Notes: a model not told the origin generated them from the letters alone. 64,000 nt of DNA from Streptomyces sp. NBRC 110611 (GCF_001590865.1 NZ_BBUY01000013.1:77256-141255), one strand, 5' to 3'. Shown: positions 1-9,236, counted from the stretch's first letter. Program-made: numbers and translations.

Positions 1-221
1 GCGGCGGGGCCGTTCTGCATTTCTCGTCAGCGCAAATCCCCCGACCGGGAATTCCTCATCAGGACATCATTCGCCGGCCGGCATTCCTCGGCAGTGCACA
101 GCACGCGAATTGTTCGGTGCTCCCGGCGAAGCGATTCGCGGAGAAAGAACCAATTCCCCGGAGAAATGGCACGCCGCGCCCCATTCCGGATTCCGGCACC
201 TCTTTGTATACGGCGTGCTTG

Positions 222-911
222 TTAAGAACGGGCACGCGCCGTGTTGACGGGCTGTTTCGGATCCCTCACCTCGGCCGTGGCGGGGCGCCGCAGCCGGTAC
301 ACGGGGAGGGAACGCTCGATATGGGCGGCCATCAGGGCGCGGGCCCGTTCCGCATCGCCCCGGGCCACCGCTTCCAGGACCGCGCCGTGCTCGTCCCAGG
401 ACTCACCGGACCGTGCCGGCAGATCCACCGCGTACATCCACTCGATCTTGCGCCGCAGCTGGGTGAGCAGCGACGTCAGGCTGGGACTGCCGGCCGCCTG
501 GGCGAGCGTCTCGTGGAACCAGCCGTCCAGTTGGCGCAGGTCGGCGGGGCTGCCGTGGCGGGCCCGCGCACGGCCGAGCCGGACCAGGCCGCGCAGCACC
601 TTGAGGTGGGCCGGGGTACGGCGGACGGCGGCGCGGGCGGCGCCCAGCGGCTCCAGCAGCGCGCGGATAGCGAGGAGGTCCGCGGCCTCCTGCTCGGTGG
701 GCGCGGCGACGCAGGCGCCCGCGTGGTGGCGGGTGGTGACGAAGCCCTCCGACTGCAGGGTGCGCAGCGCTTCGCGGACCGGCACCCTGGAGACGCCGTA
801 GCGCGCCGCCAGGATTTCCTCGATCAGCCGGCTCCCCGGCGCCAGCGCGCCGGAGACGATGTCCTCGCGAATCGCCGTGCACACCGCATGCGCGGAAATA
901 TGGCCTCGCAT
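222..911 (-). CDS. GntR-family transcriptional regulator, FCD type
   Basis: A 229-residue regulator. The N-terminal winged helix spans about residues 8-70 and contains the typical recognition-helix segment SRVPVREALRTLQSEGF. The remainder is an all-helical FCD-like effector domain, recognisable from the FHETLAQAAGSPSL segment and a regular run of helices to about residue 210. FCD proteins usually bind small carboxylate ligands and repress neighbouring catabolic genes. The ATG has a GGAGG about 9 nt upstream. No metabolic gene is adjacent in the window: the next gene is the M23 peptidase, so the target is unknown. It is either autoregulatory or acts on genes to the left of the window. Confidence 0.9.
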   Translation of the reverse strand: MRGHISAHAVCTAIREDIVSGALAPGSRLIEEILAARYGVSRVPVREALRTLQSEGFVTTRHHAGACVAAPTEQEAADLLAIRALLEPLGAARAAVRRTPAHLKVLRGLVRLGRARARHGSPADLRQLDGWFHETLAQAAGSPSLTSLLTQLRRKIEWMYAVDLPARSGESWDEHGAVLEAVARGDAERARALMAAHIERSLPVYRLRRPATAEVRDPKQPVNTARARS

Positions 912-1097
912 CGTCCGTGCCTCCGCCGTAATCCCCTGGAAACGCCGCCGGTCGGCGACTTTTCCGTGACTCTATTCGACGGGGGCGGCTTTTCCGACGG
1001 GCTTTCGCTATTCAGGGATATTTTTTGGCCAGGGCCAGCGCCAGGGACAGGGCCCGGGCCCGGCCAGGGCGAAGGCGAGGCCGGCGACGGAGTCGGC

Positions 1098-1898
1098 TCA
1101 GATGTCCACGCCGTGCGACCGCAGATACGAGACCGGGTCGAGGTCCGAGCCGTATTCGGCGGTGGTGCGGGCCTCGAAGTGCAGATGCGGGCCGGTGACG
1201 TTGCCGGTGGCGCCGGAGAGGCCGATCTGCTGGCCGGGGGTCACCTGCTGGCCGACCGAGACGCCGATCGACGAGAGGTGGCCGTACTGGGTGTACGTGC
1301 CGTCGTTCATCTTGATCACGACGTTGTTGCCGTACGCACCGCCCCAGCCGGCCTCGACGACGGTGCCCGTGCCGACGGCCTGGACCGAGGTCCCGGAGGC
1401 GGCGTGGAAGTCGACGCCGGTGTGGCTGCCGGAGGACCACAGGCCGCTGGAGGCCTTGTAGCCGGTCGAGACGTACGAGCCGGCTATCGGGGCGACGAAG
1501 GTGTTGAGGCGCTTGCGCTCGGCCTCGCGGGCGGCGCGTTCCTTGGCCTCGCGCTCCTCCTCGGCCTTCTTCCGGGCCTCCTCGGCGTGCCGCTTGGCCT
1601 CCTCGGCCTGCTGCTTGGCCACGGCCTCGGCCTTCGCCTCGAGGGCTGCCAGTTCGGCGGCGGCCTGCTGGGCGTCGGCCTGCGCCTCGACGCGGCTGGC
1701 GAGCTCGTCCCCCAGCACGACGGCCTGCTGGAGACCGGTGTCCTGGCCGTGCGCCTCGTCCGTGGCGGCCAGCGCCGGCGAGGCCACGGAGGCAACGACG
1801 CCGGAGGCCGCGAGGGTGGCTATACCGGCGAGGTTACGGGTCTTACGAGCGGTACGGCTCGGACCGCGGTGCTTCCCGGTGGCACGGGTGAACGCCAT
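1098..1898 (-). CDS. Secreted M23-family peptidoglycan endopeptidase with coiled-coil stalk
   Basis: A 266-residue exported cell-wall hydrolase. Residues 1-44 form a long twin-basic signal peptide ending in SPALA. Residues about 60-130 are a charged Ala/Glu/Lys-rich coiled coil. The C-terminal 130 residues are an M23 (lysostaphin/LytM-type) domain with the zinc ligands visible in HTGVDFHA and HLHFEA. Enzymes with this layout cut peptide cross-links in peptidoglycan during growth or germination. The preceding 5' leader holds a c-di-AMP riboswitch, so expression is probably tied to c-di-AMP. Both the HxxxD and HxH motifs are intact, so I expect an active enzyme rather than a LytM activator. Confidence 0.93.
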   Translation of the reverse strand: MAFTRATGKHRGPSRTARKTRNLAGIATLAASGVVASVASPALAATDEAHGQDTGLQQAVVLGDELASRVEAQADAQQAAAELAALEAKAEAVAKQQAEEAKRHAEEARKKAEEEREAKERAAREAERKRLNTFVAPIAGSYVSTGYKASSGLWSSGSHTGVDFHAASGTSVQAVGTGTVVEAGWGGAYGNNVVIKMNDGTYTQYGHLSSIGVSVGQQVTPGQQIGLSGATGNVTGPHLHFEARTTAEYGSDLDPVSYLRSHGVDI

Positions 1899-1924
1899 GT
1901 GCTGGCTTGTCCTTTCCTTCCCTC

Positions 1925-2066
1925 TCGCCTACCGGGTTAGCTGACGGGTTCGGAGCAGGAAGGTCTCCTACGGACTCCTCCGGGGAGGAATCCGATTCAC
2001 CCCAAGGGACGTGTGGGTCCCCGGCTCCCCTGGCTCGCGCCGTACGGGGACTCGGCGATGGCTGTC
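1925..2066 (-). ncRNA. c-di-AMP (ydaO/yuaA-type) riboswitch in the M23 peptidase leader
   Basis: Read on the minus strand, the leader of the M23 peptidase shows conserved blocks of the ydaO riboswitch: CCGGGGACCC, then GGGTGAATC, then a GGAGG-like arm, then AACCCGTCAGCTAACCCGGT and AGGC. The last block lies about 30 nt before the ATG. In actinobacteria this riboswitch commonly precedes cell-wall hydrolase genes (Rpf, NlpC/P60, M23) and turns expression off when c-di-AMP binds. Boundaries are approximate. The assignment rests on recognised motifs, not a covariance search. Confidence 0.88.
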
Positions 2067-2208
2067 CGCTGCCACTGGTGTGGCGAAGGTGTGACGAACA
2101 GCCGGACAGACGGTAATCGCGGCAACTTTCCGCCGCCAAGCGGAACCCGTCTTTTGTGCGGGATGCCACAAGAACCAGTACAACCAGCCCTACCAAACCG
2201 GACATACG

Positions 2209-2243
2209 ACGGCTCCCGTGGCGCGTGGCACCACGGGAGCCGT
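2209..2243 (-). terminator. Hairpin terminator downstream of the M16 operon
   Basis: A perfect 13-bp inverted repeat, ACGGCTCCCGTGG and its complement at 2231-2243, with a 9-nt loop. It lies 35 nt beyond the stop codon of the second M16 gene and there is no strong U tract, as is common in Streptomyces. It may also insulate the riboswitch leader that starts about 150 nt further on. Confidence 0.75.
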
Positions 2244-2277
2244 GTGGGTGACTGACCGGCCATCAGCCGACGGGGAG

Positions 2278-3702
2278 TCAGCCGCCGACGACCGTCACCT
2301 CACCGAGGCCCAGCGCCTTCACCGGTTCGGCGATCTGCGCCGCGTCCCCCACCAGGACCGTCACCAGGCGGTCCACCGGGAAGGCGTTCACCACCGCCGC
2401 GGTCGCCTCGACCGTGCCGGCCTCCGCGAGCCGGACGTACAACTGCGCCTGGAAGTCGTCCGGGAGCTGCTGTTCGACCTGGTCGGCGAGGGTGCCCGCG
2501 ACGGCCGCCGCGGTCTCGTACTTCAGCGGGGCGACGCCGACGAGGTTCCGCACGGCGACATCGCGCTCGTCGTCCGTCAGCCCCTCCGCGGCGAGGGTCC
2601 GCAGCACCTGGAACAGGTCCTCCAGCGCGGGGACGGTGGATTCGGTGTCCACCGAGCCGCTGATGGCGAGCAGTGCGGCGCCGGTGGCCCCCTCGGAGGA
2701 CGTGGGGGCGGTGGAGCGCAGCACCTGGCTGAAGGAGCGCACGCCGTAGGTGTAGCCCTTCTCCTCCCGCAGCACGCGGTCCAGACGGGAGGTGAGGGTG
2801 CCGCCCAGGCAGTACGTGCCGAGGACCTGCGCGGGCCACACCCGGTCGTGCCGGTCGGCGCCGACACGGCCGATGAGCAGCTGGGTCTGGACGGCCCCGG
2901 GGCGGTCCACGATCACGACCCGGCCGGTGTCGTCGGCGACGACCGGCGCGGCCTTCATCGGCTCGGCCGCCGGGCCGCTCCAGGCGCCCAGGCTCTCGGC
3001 GAGCGCCGCGTCCAGGTCGACGCCGGTGAAGTCGCCGACGACGACCGCGGTGGCCGTGGCGGGCCGCACATGGGCGTCGTAGAACGCGCGGACGGCGGCG
3101 GCGTCGATCCGGGCGACGGTCTCCTCGGTGCCCTGGCGGGGCCGGGACATCCGGGCGGTGGCCGGGAACAGCTCCTTGGACAGTGCCATCGCGGCCCGCC
3201 GGGCCGGGTTGGCGAGCTCGTGCGGGATCTCGTCGAGGCGGTTGCGTACCAGCCGCTCGATCTCGCTCTCCGGGAACGCCGGGGCCCGCAGCGCGTCGGC
3301 GAGTAGCCCGAGCGCGCGCGGCAGCCGGGAGGCCGGGACCTCCAGGGAGACCCGCAGGCCGGGGTGGTCGGCGTGCGCGTCGAGCGTGGCGCCGCAGCGC
3401 TCCAGCTCGGCGGCGAACTCCTCGGCGGAGTGCTTGTCGGTGCCCTCGGACAGGGCACGCGCCATGATCGTGGCGACACCGTCCAGGCCCTCGGGCTCGG
3501 CGTCCAGCGGGGCGACCAGGTTGATCTCGACGGCGACGACCTGCTGGCCGGGCCGGTGGCTGGTCAGGAGGGTGAGGCCGTTGGGCAGTTCGCCGCGGTC
3601 GGGGGCCGGGAAGGCCCACGGCTTGGGCGCACCGCCACGGGGCCGGGGGTGGAAGTCCATGGTGCTCTCGGGAGAATCTGCGCGGGTGGTGGCGTCGCTC
3701 AC
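2278..3702 (-). CDS. M16 metallopeptidase-family protein, non-catalytic partner subunit
   Basis: A 474-residue member of the insulinase/pitrilysin (M16) family. The inverzincin HxxEH zinc motif is absent: the equivalent helix reads GVATIMARALSEGT. The C-terminal half keeps the Arg/Tyr signature LREEKGYTYGVRS that partner subunits contribute to the active site of two-subunit M16B enzymes. The upstream gene carries the zinc site, and the two coding regions overlap by ATGA (3699-3702), implying translational coupling and a 1:1 heterodimer. Substrates are probably small unfolded peptides, but nothing in the sequence names one. Confidence 0.92.
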   Translation of the reverse strand: MSDATTRADSPESTMDFHPRPRGGAPKPWAFPAPDRGELPNGLTLLTSHRPGQQVVAVEINLVAPLDAEPEGLDGVATIMARALSEGTDKHSAEEFAAELERCGATLDAHADHPGLRVSLEVPASRLPRALGLLADALRAPAFPESEIERLVRNRLDEIPHELANPARRAAMALSKELFPATARMSRPRQGTEETVARIDAAAVRAFYDAHVRPATATAVVVGDFTGVDLDAALAESLGAWSGPAAEPMKAAPVVADDTGRVVIVDRPGAVQTQLLIGRVGADRHDRVWPAQVLGTYCLGGTLTSRLDRVLREEKGYTYGVRSFSQVLRSTAPTSSEGATGAALLAISGSVDTESTVPALEDLFQVLRTLAAEGLTDDERDVAVRNLVGVAPLKYETAAAVAGTLADQVEQQLPDDFQAQLYVRLAEAGTVEATAAVVNAFPVDRLVTVLVGDAAQIAEPVKALGLGEVTVVGG

Positions 3703-5072
3703 TGGTCCGCCTCCCCTTCCTCGGTGTCGGCGGCGTCAGCGGCGCCGGCGGATTCGGCGGACGCCGTGCCTTCTGCGGGCTCGTAGACCAGCACCGCGCG
3801 GTTGTCGGGGCGCAGCCGGGCCTGGGCGACCGCCTGCACCTCCTGCGGTGTGATCTCCAGAACGCGCCGCACGGCGGTCAGCGCGAGCTGCGGGTCGCCG
3901 AACAGGACGGCGAAGCGGCACAGTTCGTCGGCCCGGCCGCTGACCGTGGCCAGCCGGTCCAGCCATTCGCGCTCCAGCTGCGCCTGGGCGCGCTCCATCT
4001 CCTCCGGGGTCGGCCCGTCGGCGGCGAAGCGGGCCAGCTCCTCGTCGACGGCGCGCTCGATGTCGGCGACCTCCACCCCGCCGGACGTCTTCACGTCCAG
4101 CCAGCCCAGCGAGGGCGCGCCGGCCAGCCGCAGCAGACCGAAGCCGGCCGCCACGGCGGTGCGGTCGCGGCGCACCAGGCGGTTGTACAGGCGGGAGGAC
4201 TCGCCGCCGCCCAGGACGGTCAGCGCCAGATCCGCGGCGTCCGCCTCACGGGTGCCGTCGTGCGGCAGGCGGTAGGCCGCCATCAGGGCGCGGGAGGGCA
4301 CGTCCTCCGTGACGACCTCGCGCAGCTCTTCGCCGATGGTCTCGGGCAGCGAACCGTCCCGGGGCGGCTGCTTGCCGTCGTGGCCGGGGATCGAGCCGAA
4401 GTACTTCTCGATCCAGGCGAGCGTCTGCTCGGGGTCGATGTCGCCGACGACCGCCAGGACGGCGTTGTTGGGCGCGTAGTACGTACGGAAGAAGGCCCGC
4501 GCGTCCTCCAGCGAGGCCGCGTCCAGATCGGCCATCGACCCGATGGGCGTGTGGTGGTACGGGTGGCCCTCGGGGTAGGCCATCGCGGTCAGCCGCTCGA
4601 AGGCCGTGCCGTAGGGGACGTTGTCGTAGCGCTGGCGGCGCTCGTTCTTGACGACGTCGCGCTGGTTTTCCAGCGACTCCTCGTCCAGCGCGGTCAGCAG
4701 CGAGCCCATCCGGTCCGCCTCCAGCCAGAGCGCGAGCTCCAGCTCATGGGCGGGCATGGTCTCGAAATAGTTGGTGCGCTCGAAGCTCGTGGTGCCGTTG
4801 AGCGAACCGCCGGCGCCCTGCACCAGCTCGAAGTGGCCGTTGCCCGTCACCTGCGCGGAGCCCTGGAACATCAGGTGCTCGAAGAGGTGCGCCAGGCCGG
4901 TACGGCCCTTGACCTCGTGGCGGGAGCCGACGTCGTACCACAGGCAGACCGCTGCGACCGGGGTCAGGTGGTCTTCGGAGAGCACCACGCGCAGGCCGTT
5001 GGCCAGCCGGTGCTCGGTCGCTGTCAGGCCGCCGGAGCCGGCTTGTTCTGTGGCCGTGTGACCCATGGGCAT
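3699..5072 (-). CDS. M16 metallopeptidase, zinc-binding catalytic subunit
   Basis: 457 residues from the preferred start. The catalytic HxxEH motif is HLFEH at about residues 62-66, and the third zinc ligand lies in the RDVVKNE segment about 78 residues later. The domain resembles the processing-peptidase/PqqL-type M16B proteins. The start chosen is the ATG at 5072 (protein begins MPMGHTATEQ), which has AAGGGA 5 nt upstream. The frame stays open to 5132 but has no ribosome site there. It is the first gene of a two-gene operon with the HxxEH-less partner and is divergent from parC. Confidence 0.92.
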   Translation of the reverse strand: MPMGHTATEQAGSGGLTATEHRLANGLRVVLSEDHLTPVAAVCLWYDVGSRHEVKGRTGLAHLFEHLMFQGSAQVTGNGHFELVQGAGGSLNGTTSFERTNYFETMPAHELELALWLEADRMGSLLTALDEESLENQRDVVKNERRQRYDNVPYGTAFERLTAMAYPEGHPYHHTPIGSMADLDAASLEDARAFFRTYYAPNNAVLAVVGDIDPEQTLAWIEKYFGSIPGHDGKQPPRDGSLPETIGEELREVVTEDVPSRALMAAYRLPHDGTREADAADLALTVLGGGESSRLYNRLVRRDRTAVAAGFGLLRLAGAPSLGWLDVKTSGGVEVADIERAVDEELARFAADGPTPEEMERAQAQLEREWLDRLATVSGRADELCRFAVLFGDPQLALTAVRRVLEITPQEVQAVAQARLRPDNRAVLVYEPAEGTASAESAGAADAADTEEGEADQ

Positions 5073-5382
5073 GTACGTCCCTTCGATCCGCTTGCGAGGA
5101 AGTTCTGTCACTGTATGCAACCGCGTCGGCATCTGGCGAAGTTCCCGGGCGCCCGGCCCGATCGTGCGCCGTGCCCGGCGAGGGGGGAGTCGCGGTGGGC
5201 GTTGTCAGTGCGGCGGTCCACAATGGTCCGCGTCAGACTCGGAGATACCTTCAGGGACACCTGGGGATGCCTCCGGTCGATCGCCCAGCCGATTGACCCG
5301 GCAGATTGACCGACGTCGCCCGACATCGGTCTTTCCGACTCGGCAGTAGACGCACGACGCAGCAGAAGGAGCCGCAGCCGCG
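5073..5382. other. Divergent intergenic region between the M16 operon and parC
   Basis: 310 bases between divergent genes. It must hold the promoters for both, but I could not assign a convincing -35/-10 pair. The only clear element is an AGAAGGAG ribosome site about 10 nt before the parC ATG. No small gene or RNA was recognised. Confidence 0.4.
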
Positions 5383-7833
5383 ATGGCCCGCCGCAGCACG
5401 AAGACCCCGCCGCCGGACGACTTCGAGGAGAGGATCCTCGACATCGACGTCGTCGACGAGATGCAGGGTTCCTTCCTCGAGTACGCGTACTCGGTCATCT
5501 ACTCGCGCGCCCTGCCGGACGCCCGCGACGGCCTCAAGCCCGTGCACCGCCGCATCCTGTACCAGATGAACGAGATGAGCCTGCGCCCCGACCGCGGCTA
5601 TGTGAAGTGCGCCCGGGTGGTCGGCGAGGTCATGGGTAAGCTCCATCCGCACGGCGACGCGTCCATCTACGACGCGCTGGTGCGCATGGCGCAGCCGTTC
5701 TCCATGCGGCTGCCGCTGGTGGACGGCCACGGCAACTTCGGCTCGCTGGGCAACGACGACCCGCCCGCGGCCATGCGGTACACGGAGTGCCGGATGGCGT
5801 CGGCGACGTCCCTGATGACGGAGTCCATCGACGAGGACACCGTCGACTTCACCCCGAACTACGACGGCCAGGAGCAGGAGCCGGTGGCCCTCCCGGCCGC
5901 GTATCCGAACCTCCTCGTCAACGGCTCGTCCGGAATCGCCGTCGGTATGGCGACGAACATGCCGCCGCACAATCTGGGCGAGGTCATCGCGGCCGCGCGC
6001 CATCTGATCAAGCACCCCAACGCGGACCTCGACACCCTGATGCGCTTCGTGCCGGGCCCCGACCTGCCGACCGGCGGCCGGATCGTGGGGCTGGCCGGCG
6101 TCCGGGACGCGTACGAGAAGGGCCGCGGCACGTTCAAGATCCGTGCCACCGTCGCGGTCGAGAACGTCACCGCCCGCCGCAAGGGCCTGGTCGTCACCGA
6201 ACTCCCCTTCGCGGTCGGCCCCGAGAAGGTCATCTCCAAGATCAAGGACCTGGTCGGCTCGAAGAAGCTGCAGGGCATCGCGGACGTCAAGGACCTCACC
6301 GGACGTGAGCACGGCCTGCGGCTGGTGATCGAGGTCAAGAACGGCTTCAACCCCGAGGCCGTCCTGGAGCAGCTCTACAAGCTCACGCCGATGGAGGAGT
6401 CCTTCGGCATCAACAACGTCGCCCTGGTGGACGGCCAGCCGCTGACGCTGGGCCTCAAGGAGCTGCTGGAGGTCTATGTCGACCACCGCTTCGAGGTGGT
6501 GCGCCGGCGCAGCGAGTTCCGGCGCGGCAAGCGGCGCGACCGGCTGCATCTGGTGGAGGGCCTGCTGACGGCCCTGGTGGACATCGACGAGGTGATCCGC
6601 CTGATCCGCTCCAGCGAGAACAGCGCACAGGCCAAAGAGCGGCTGATCGCCCGCTTCTCCCTGAGCGACGTGCAGACCCAGTACATCCTCGACACCCCGC
6701 TGCGCCGGCTGACCAAGTTCGACCGGATCGAGCTGGAGTCGGAGCGCGACCGGCTGCAGGAGGAGATCGAGCAGCTGACCCGCATCCTGGAGTCGGACGC
6801 CGAGCTGCGCAAGCTGGTCTCCGGCGAGCTGGCCGCGGTCGCCAAGAAGTACGGCACGGACCGGCGGACGGTCCTGCTGGAGGCGCCGGAGGCCACGGTC
6901 GGCGCGGTGCCGCTGGAGGTCGCCGACGACCCGTGCCAGGTGCTGCTGTCCTCCACCGGCCTGCTCGCGCGGACGGTCACCGGCGAGTCGCCGGCCCCGG
7001 CCGACGGCAAGCGCGTCAAGCACGATGTGATCGTCTCCGCGGTGCCGGCCACGACCCGCGGCGAGGTGGGCGCGGTGACGTCCCTGGGCCGGCTGCTGCG
7101 GGTCGCGGTGATCGATCTGCCGCAGCTCCCGGCGACCGCGGCGGCTCCGAACCTCTCCGGTGGCGCACCGCTCGCGGAGTTCCTCACCCTGCAGGACGGT
7201 GAGCAGCTGATCTGCCTGACCTCGCTGGACGAGTCCTCCCCGGGCCTGGCGCTCGGTACGGAACAGGGCGTGGTCAAGCGGGTGGTGCCCGACTACCCCG
7301 CCCACAAGGAGGAGTTGGAGGTCATCACTCTCAAGGAGGGCGACCGCATCGTGGGCGCGGCCGAGCTGAGCACCGGTGAGGAGGACCTGGTCTTCATCAC
7401 CTCCGAGGCGCAGCTGCTGCGCTTCCCGGCGTCCCAGGTGCGGCCGCAGGGCCGGCCGGCCGGCGGTATGGCAGGCGTCAAGCTGGGCTCGGGGGCGAAG
7501 GTGATCTCCTTCTCGGCGGTCGAACCGGCCGCCGATGCCATGGTGTTCACCGTCGCCGGCTCACATGGCACGCTCGACGACTCGGTGGCGACGGCCAAGC
7601 TCACCCCGTTCGACCAGTACCCGCGCAAGGGCCGGGGCACCGGCGGGGTGCGCTGCCAGCGGTTCCTGAAGGGCGAGGACTGCCTGACCCTGGCCTGGGC
7701 CGGGCCGGCGCCGGTGCGGGCCGCGGACGCCAAGGGCGCTCCCGTCCCGCTGCCGGAGACCGATCCGCGCCGGGACGGCTCGGGAGTGCCGCTGGCGAAG
7801 AAGGTCACGGCACTGGCGGGGCCGGCGGTGTAG
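5383..7833 (+). CDS. parC: DNA topoisomerase IV subunit A (ParC)
   Basis: An 816-residue type IIA topoisomerase A subunit that cuts and rejoins DNA to decatenate replicated chromosomes. Residues about 30-500 are the breakage-reunion domain. The active-site tyrosine lies in AAMRYTECRM (about residue 131), and the QRDR-like helix contains HPHGDASIYDALVRM. The C-terminal third is the beta-pinwheel DNA-wrapping domain, with repeated blades such as GRLLRVAV, QGVVKRVV, AQLLRFPAS and GRGTGGVRC. I call it ParC rather than GyrA because parE lies 5 kb away in this Streptomyces core arrangement and because no GyrA box (QRRGGKG-type) is evident. Start ATG with AGAAGGAG upstream. Confidence 0.95.
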   Translation: MARRSTKTPPPDDFEERILDIDVVDEMQGSFLEYAYSVIYSRALPDARDGLKPVHRRILYQMNEMSLRPDRGYVKCARVVGEVMGKLHPHGDASIYDALVRMAQPFSMRLPLVDGHGNFGSLGNDDPPAAMRYTECRMASATSLMTESIDEDTVDFTPNYDGQEQEPVALPAAYPNLLVNGSSGIAVGMATNMPPHNLGEVIAAARHLIKHPNADLDTLMRFVPGPDLPTGGRIVGLAGVRDAYEKGRGTFKIRATVAVENVTARRKGLVVTELPFAVGPEKVISKIKDLVGSKKLQGIADVKDLTGREHGLRLVIEVKNGFNPEAVLEQLYKLTPMEESFGINNVALVDGQPLTLGLKELLEVYVDHRFEVVRRRSEFRRGKRRDRLHLVEGLLTALVDIDEVIRLIRSSENSAQAKERLIARFSLSDVQTQYILDTPLRRLTKFDRIELESERDRLQEEIEQLTRILESDAELRKLVSGELAAVAKKYGTDRRTVLLEAPEATVGAVPLEVADDPCQVLLSSTGLLARTVTGESPAPADGKRVKHDVIVSAVPATTRGEVGAVTSLGRLLRVAVIDLPQLPATAAAPNLSGGAPLAEFLTLQDGEQLICLTSLDESSPGLALGTEQGVVKRVVPDYPAHKEELEVITLKEGDRIVGAAELSTGEEDLVFITSEAQLLRFPASQVRPQGRPAGGMAGVKLGSGAKVISFSAVEPAADAMVFTVAGSHGTLDDSVATAKLTPFDQYPRKGRGTGGVRCQRFLKGEDCLTLAWAGPAPVRAADAKGAPVPLPETDPRRDGSGVPLAKKVTALAGPAV

Positions 7834-7854
7834 ACAGCCGTCGCGGAGGTGACG

Positions 7855-7895
7855 GGCGGCGCCGCCGGGCCGATGGGCCGGCGGCGCCGCCTTTT
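7855..7895. terminator. Strong bidirectional terminator between parC and the CobW gene
   Basis: A 14-bp perfect GC-rich stem, GGCGGCGCCGCCGG at 7855-7868 pairing with 7878-7891, with a 9-nt loop and followed by TTTT on the plus strand. It lies 21 nt past the parC stop codon, between two convergent genes. Confidence 0.9.
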
Positions 7896-7933
7896 CCGTC
7901 AGTGCTCCTCGTCTTCCGTCAGTGCTCCTCGTC
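7894..7933. repeat. 20-bp perfect tandem duplication spanning the CobW stop codon
   Basis: Two adjacent identical 20-bp copies (7894-7913 and 7914-7933) that begin TTCCGTCAGTG and end CTCCTCGTC. The inner copy encodes the last residues and stop of the CobW-type protein. The outer copy lies just past the stop, next to the parC terminator. This looks like a replication-slippage duplication with no coding effect. Confidence 0.9.
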
Positions 7934-9112
7934 GGCTCCGTCCACATACCGCAGTACGCCCCACATGCTGTTCTCGTCGGCGGCCGACGGTCCGGTCTCC
8001 CGGCAGTTCTCCAGTTCCTTGCGCAGCGCCGGTGCGTCGATACCGCTGCCGATCAGGACGAGCTGGGTGCCGCGCTCCTCCCCCTTGGGCCAGGGCCCGG
8101 GGTAGAAGCGCAGGAAGTCGCCGACGGCATGCAGCGTGAACTTCTGGCGGTTCTCCGGGACGTCGAAGTGGACGAAGCCCTTGATGCGGTAGAGGCCGTG
8201 GGGGCGGCTGTCGAGGAAGTCCATCAGGCGGCGCGGGTGCATCGGCTCGGCCGAGGTGAACTCCACGCTCTGATAGGCGGCGTGGAGGTGGTCGGCATGG
8301 CCGCACCGCCCGTCGTGGTGGTCGCAGTGCGCCTCGTCGTGGTGGTCACGCCGGCTGTCGCCGTATCGACCGTCGTCGTGCCGGCCGCCGTCGTCATCAT
8401 GGTGGCCGTGGTCATGGCGGCCATCGGCCCGGCCGGCCGGCTCGCCGTGCGCGGCGGCCTCGCGCAGCAGGTCCTCGAACGACAGCTGGCGTACGGCCGC
8501 GTCGAGGTCCTCCCCCGCGCCGCGGTCGAAGAACAGCTCCGGATCGACCCGCCCGTAGGCGGTGCAGATCACCGGCCGGCCGGGCGCCAGCTCCGCGAGG
8601 GTGGCCCGCAGCGCCCGGAGCGGCGCGGCACCGATGCGGTCGGCCTTGTTGAGCACCACGATGTCCGCGACGCCCACATGCCGGTCCAGTTCGGGGTGCC
8701 GGGCCCGGGTGGCGTCGAACTCGGCGGCGTCCACGACCTCGATCAGCCCGCCGTAGACGATCCGGTCGTTGTCGCTGGCGAGGATCATGCGGATGAGTTC
8801 CTGCGGCTCGGCCAGCCCGCTGGCCTCGATGACGATCACGTCGATCCGGGCCGCGGGGCGGGCCAGCCGCTCCAGGTAGGTGTCCAGTTCGCTGGTGTCG
8901 ACCGCACAGCACAGACAGCCGTTGCCGAGCGAGACCATCGAGTCGACCTGCCCGGCGACGGTCATCGCGTCGATCTCGATGCTGCCGAAGTCATTGACGA
9001 CCGCCCCGATACGGGTGCCGTCACCGGCGCCGAGGAGGTGGTTGAGCAGGGTCGTCTTGCCCGATCCGAGGAACCCCGCGAGCACGACGACCGGGATCTG
9101 CTGCGTGGCCAA
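7919..9112 (-). CDS. CobW/COG0523 G3E-family GTPase, probable zinc metallochaperone
   Basis: 397 residues. The N-terminal GTPase domain has P-loop GFLGSGKTTLLNHLL, the metal-binding motif GNGCLCCAV (CxCC), IEASGLAEPQ and the base-specificity motif NKAD. A very His/Asp-rich insertion of about 50 residues (roughly 235-285, many HDHGHH and DHHD clusters) precedes the CobW C-terminal domain. COG0523 proteins deliver metal, often zinc, to client enzymes using GTP. The His-rich loop suggests metal storage or sensing. The start is a TTG at 9112 with GGAGG 7 nt upstream; no ATG or GTG in frame is suitably placed. No Zur-like site was seen in the 124-bp upstream gap, and the client is unknown. Confidence 0.9.
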   Translation of the reverse strand: MATQQIPVVVLAGFLGSGKTTLLNHLLGAGDGTRIGAVVNDFGSIEIDAMTVAGQVDSMVSLGNGCLCCAVDTSELDTYLERLARPAARIDVIVIEASGLAEPQELIRMILASDNDRIVYGGLIEVVDAAEFDATRARHPELDRHVGVADIVVLNKADRIGAAPLRALRATLAELAPGRPVICTAYGRVDPELFFDRGAGEDLDAAVRQLSFEDLLREAAAHGEPAGRADGRHDHGHHDDDGGRHDDGRYGDSRRDHHDEAHCDHHDGRCGHADHLHAAYQSVEFTSAEPMHPRRLMDFLDSRPHGLYRIKGFVHFDVPENRQKFTLHAVGDFLRFYPGPWPKGEERGTQLVLIGSGIDAPALRKELENCRETGPSAADENSMWGVLRYVDGADEEH

Positions 9113-9236
9113 GGGGGCGCCTCCATGGTGCGGGTGGCGGGCCGCGCTGATCGCCGCGGCGGCGGACGAGCTGTCGATCGTAACCGACCCGCCGGAACAG
9201 GCCCGGCCCGGCCGGGCGCCCCGGGACCGGCAGGCC

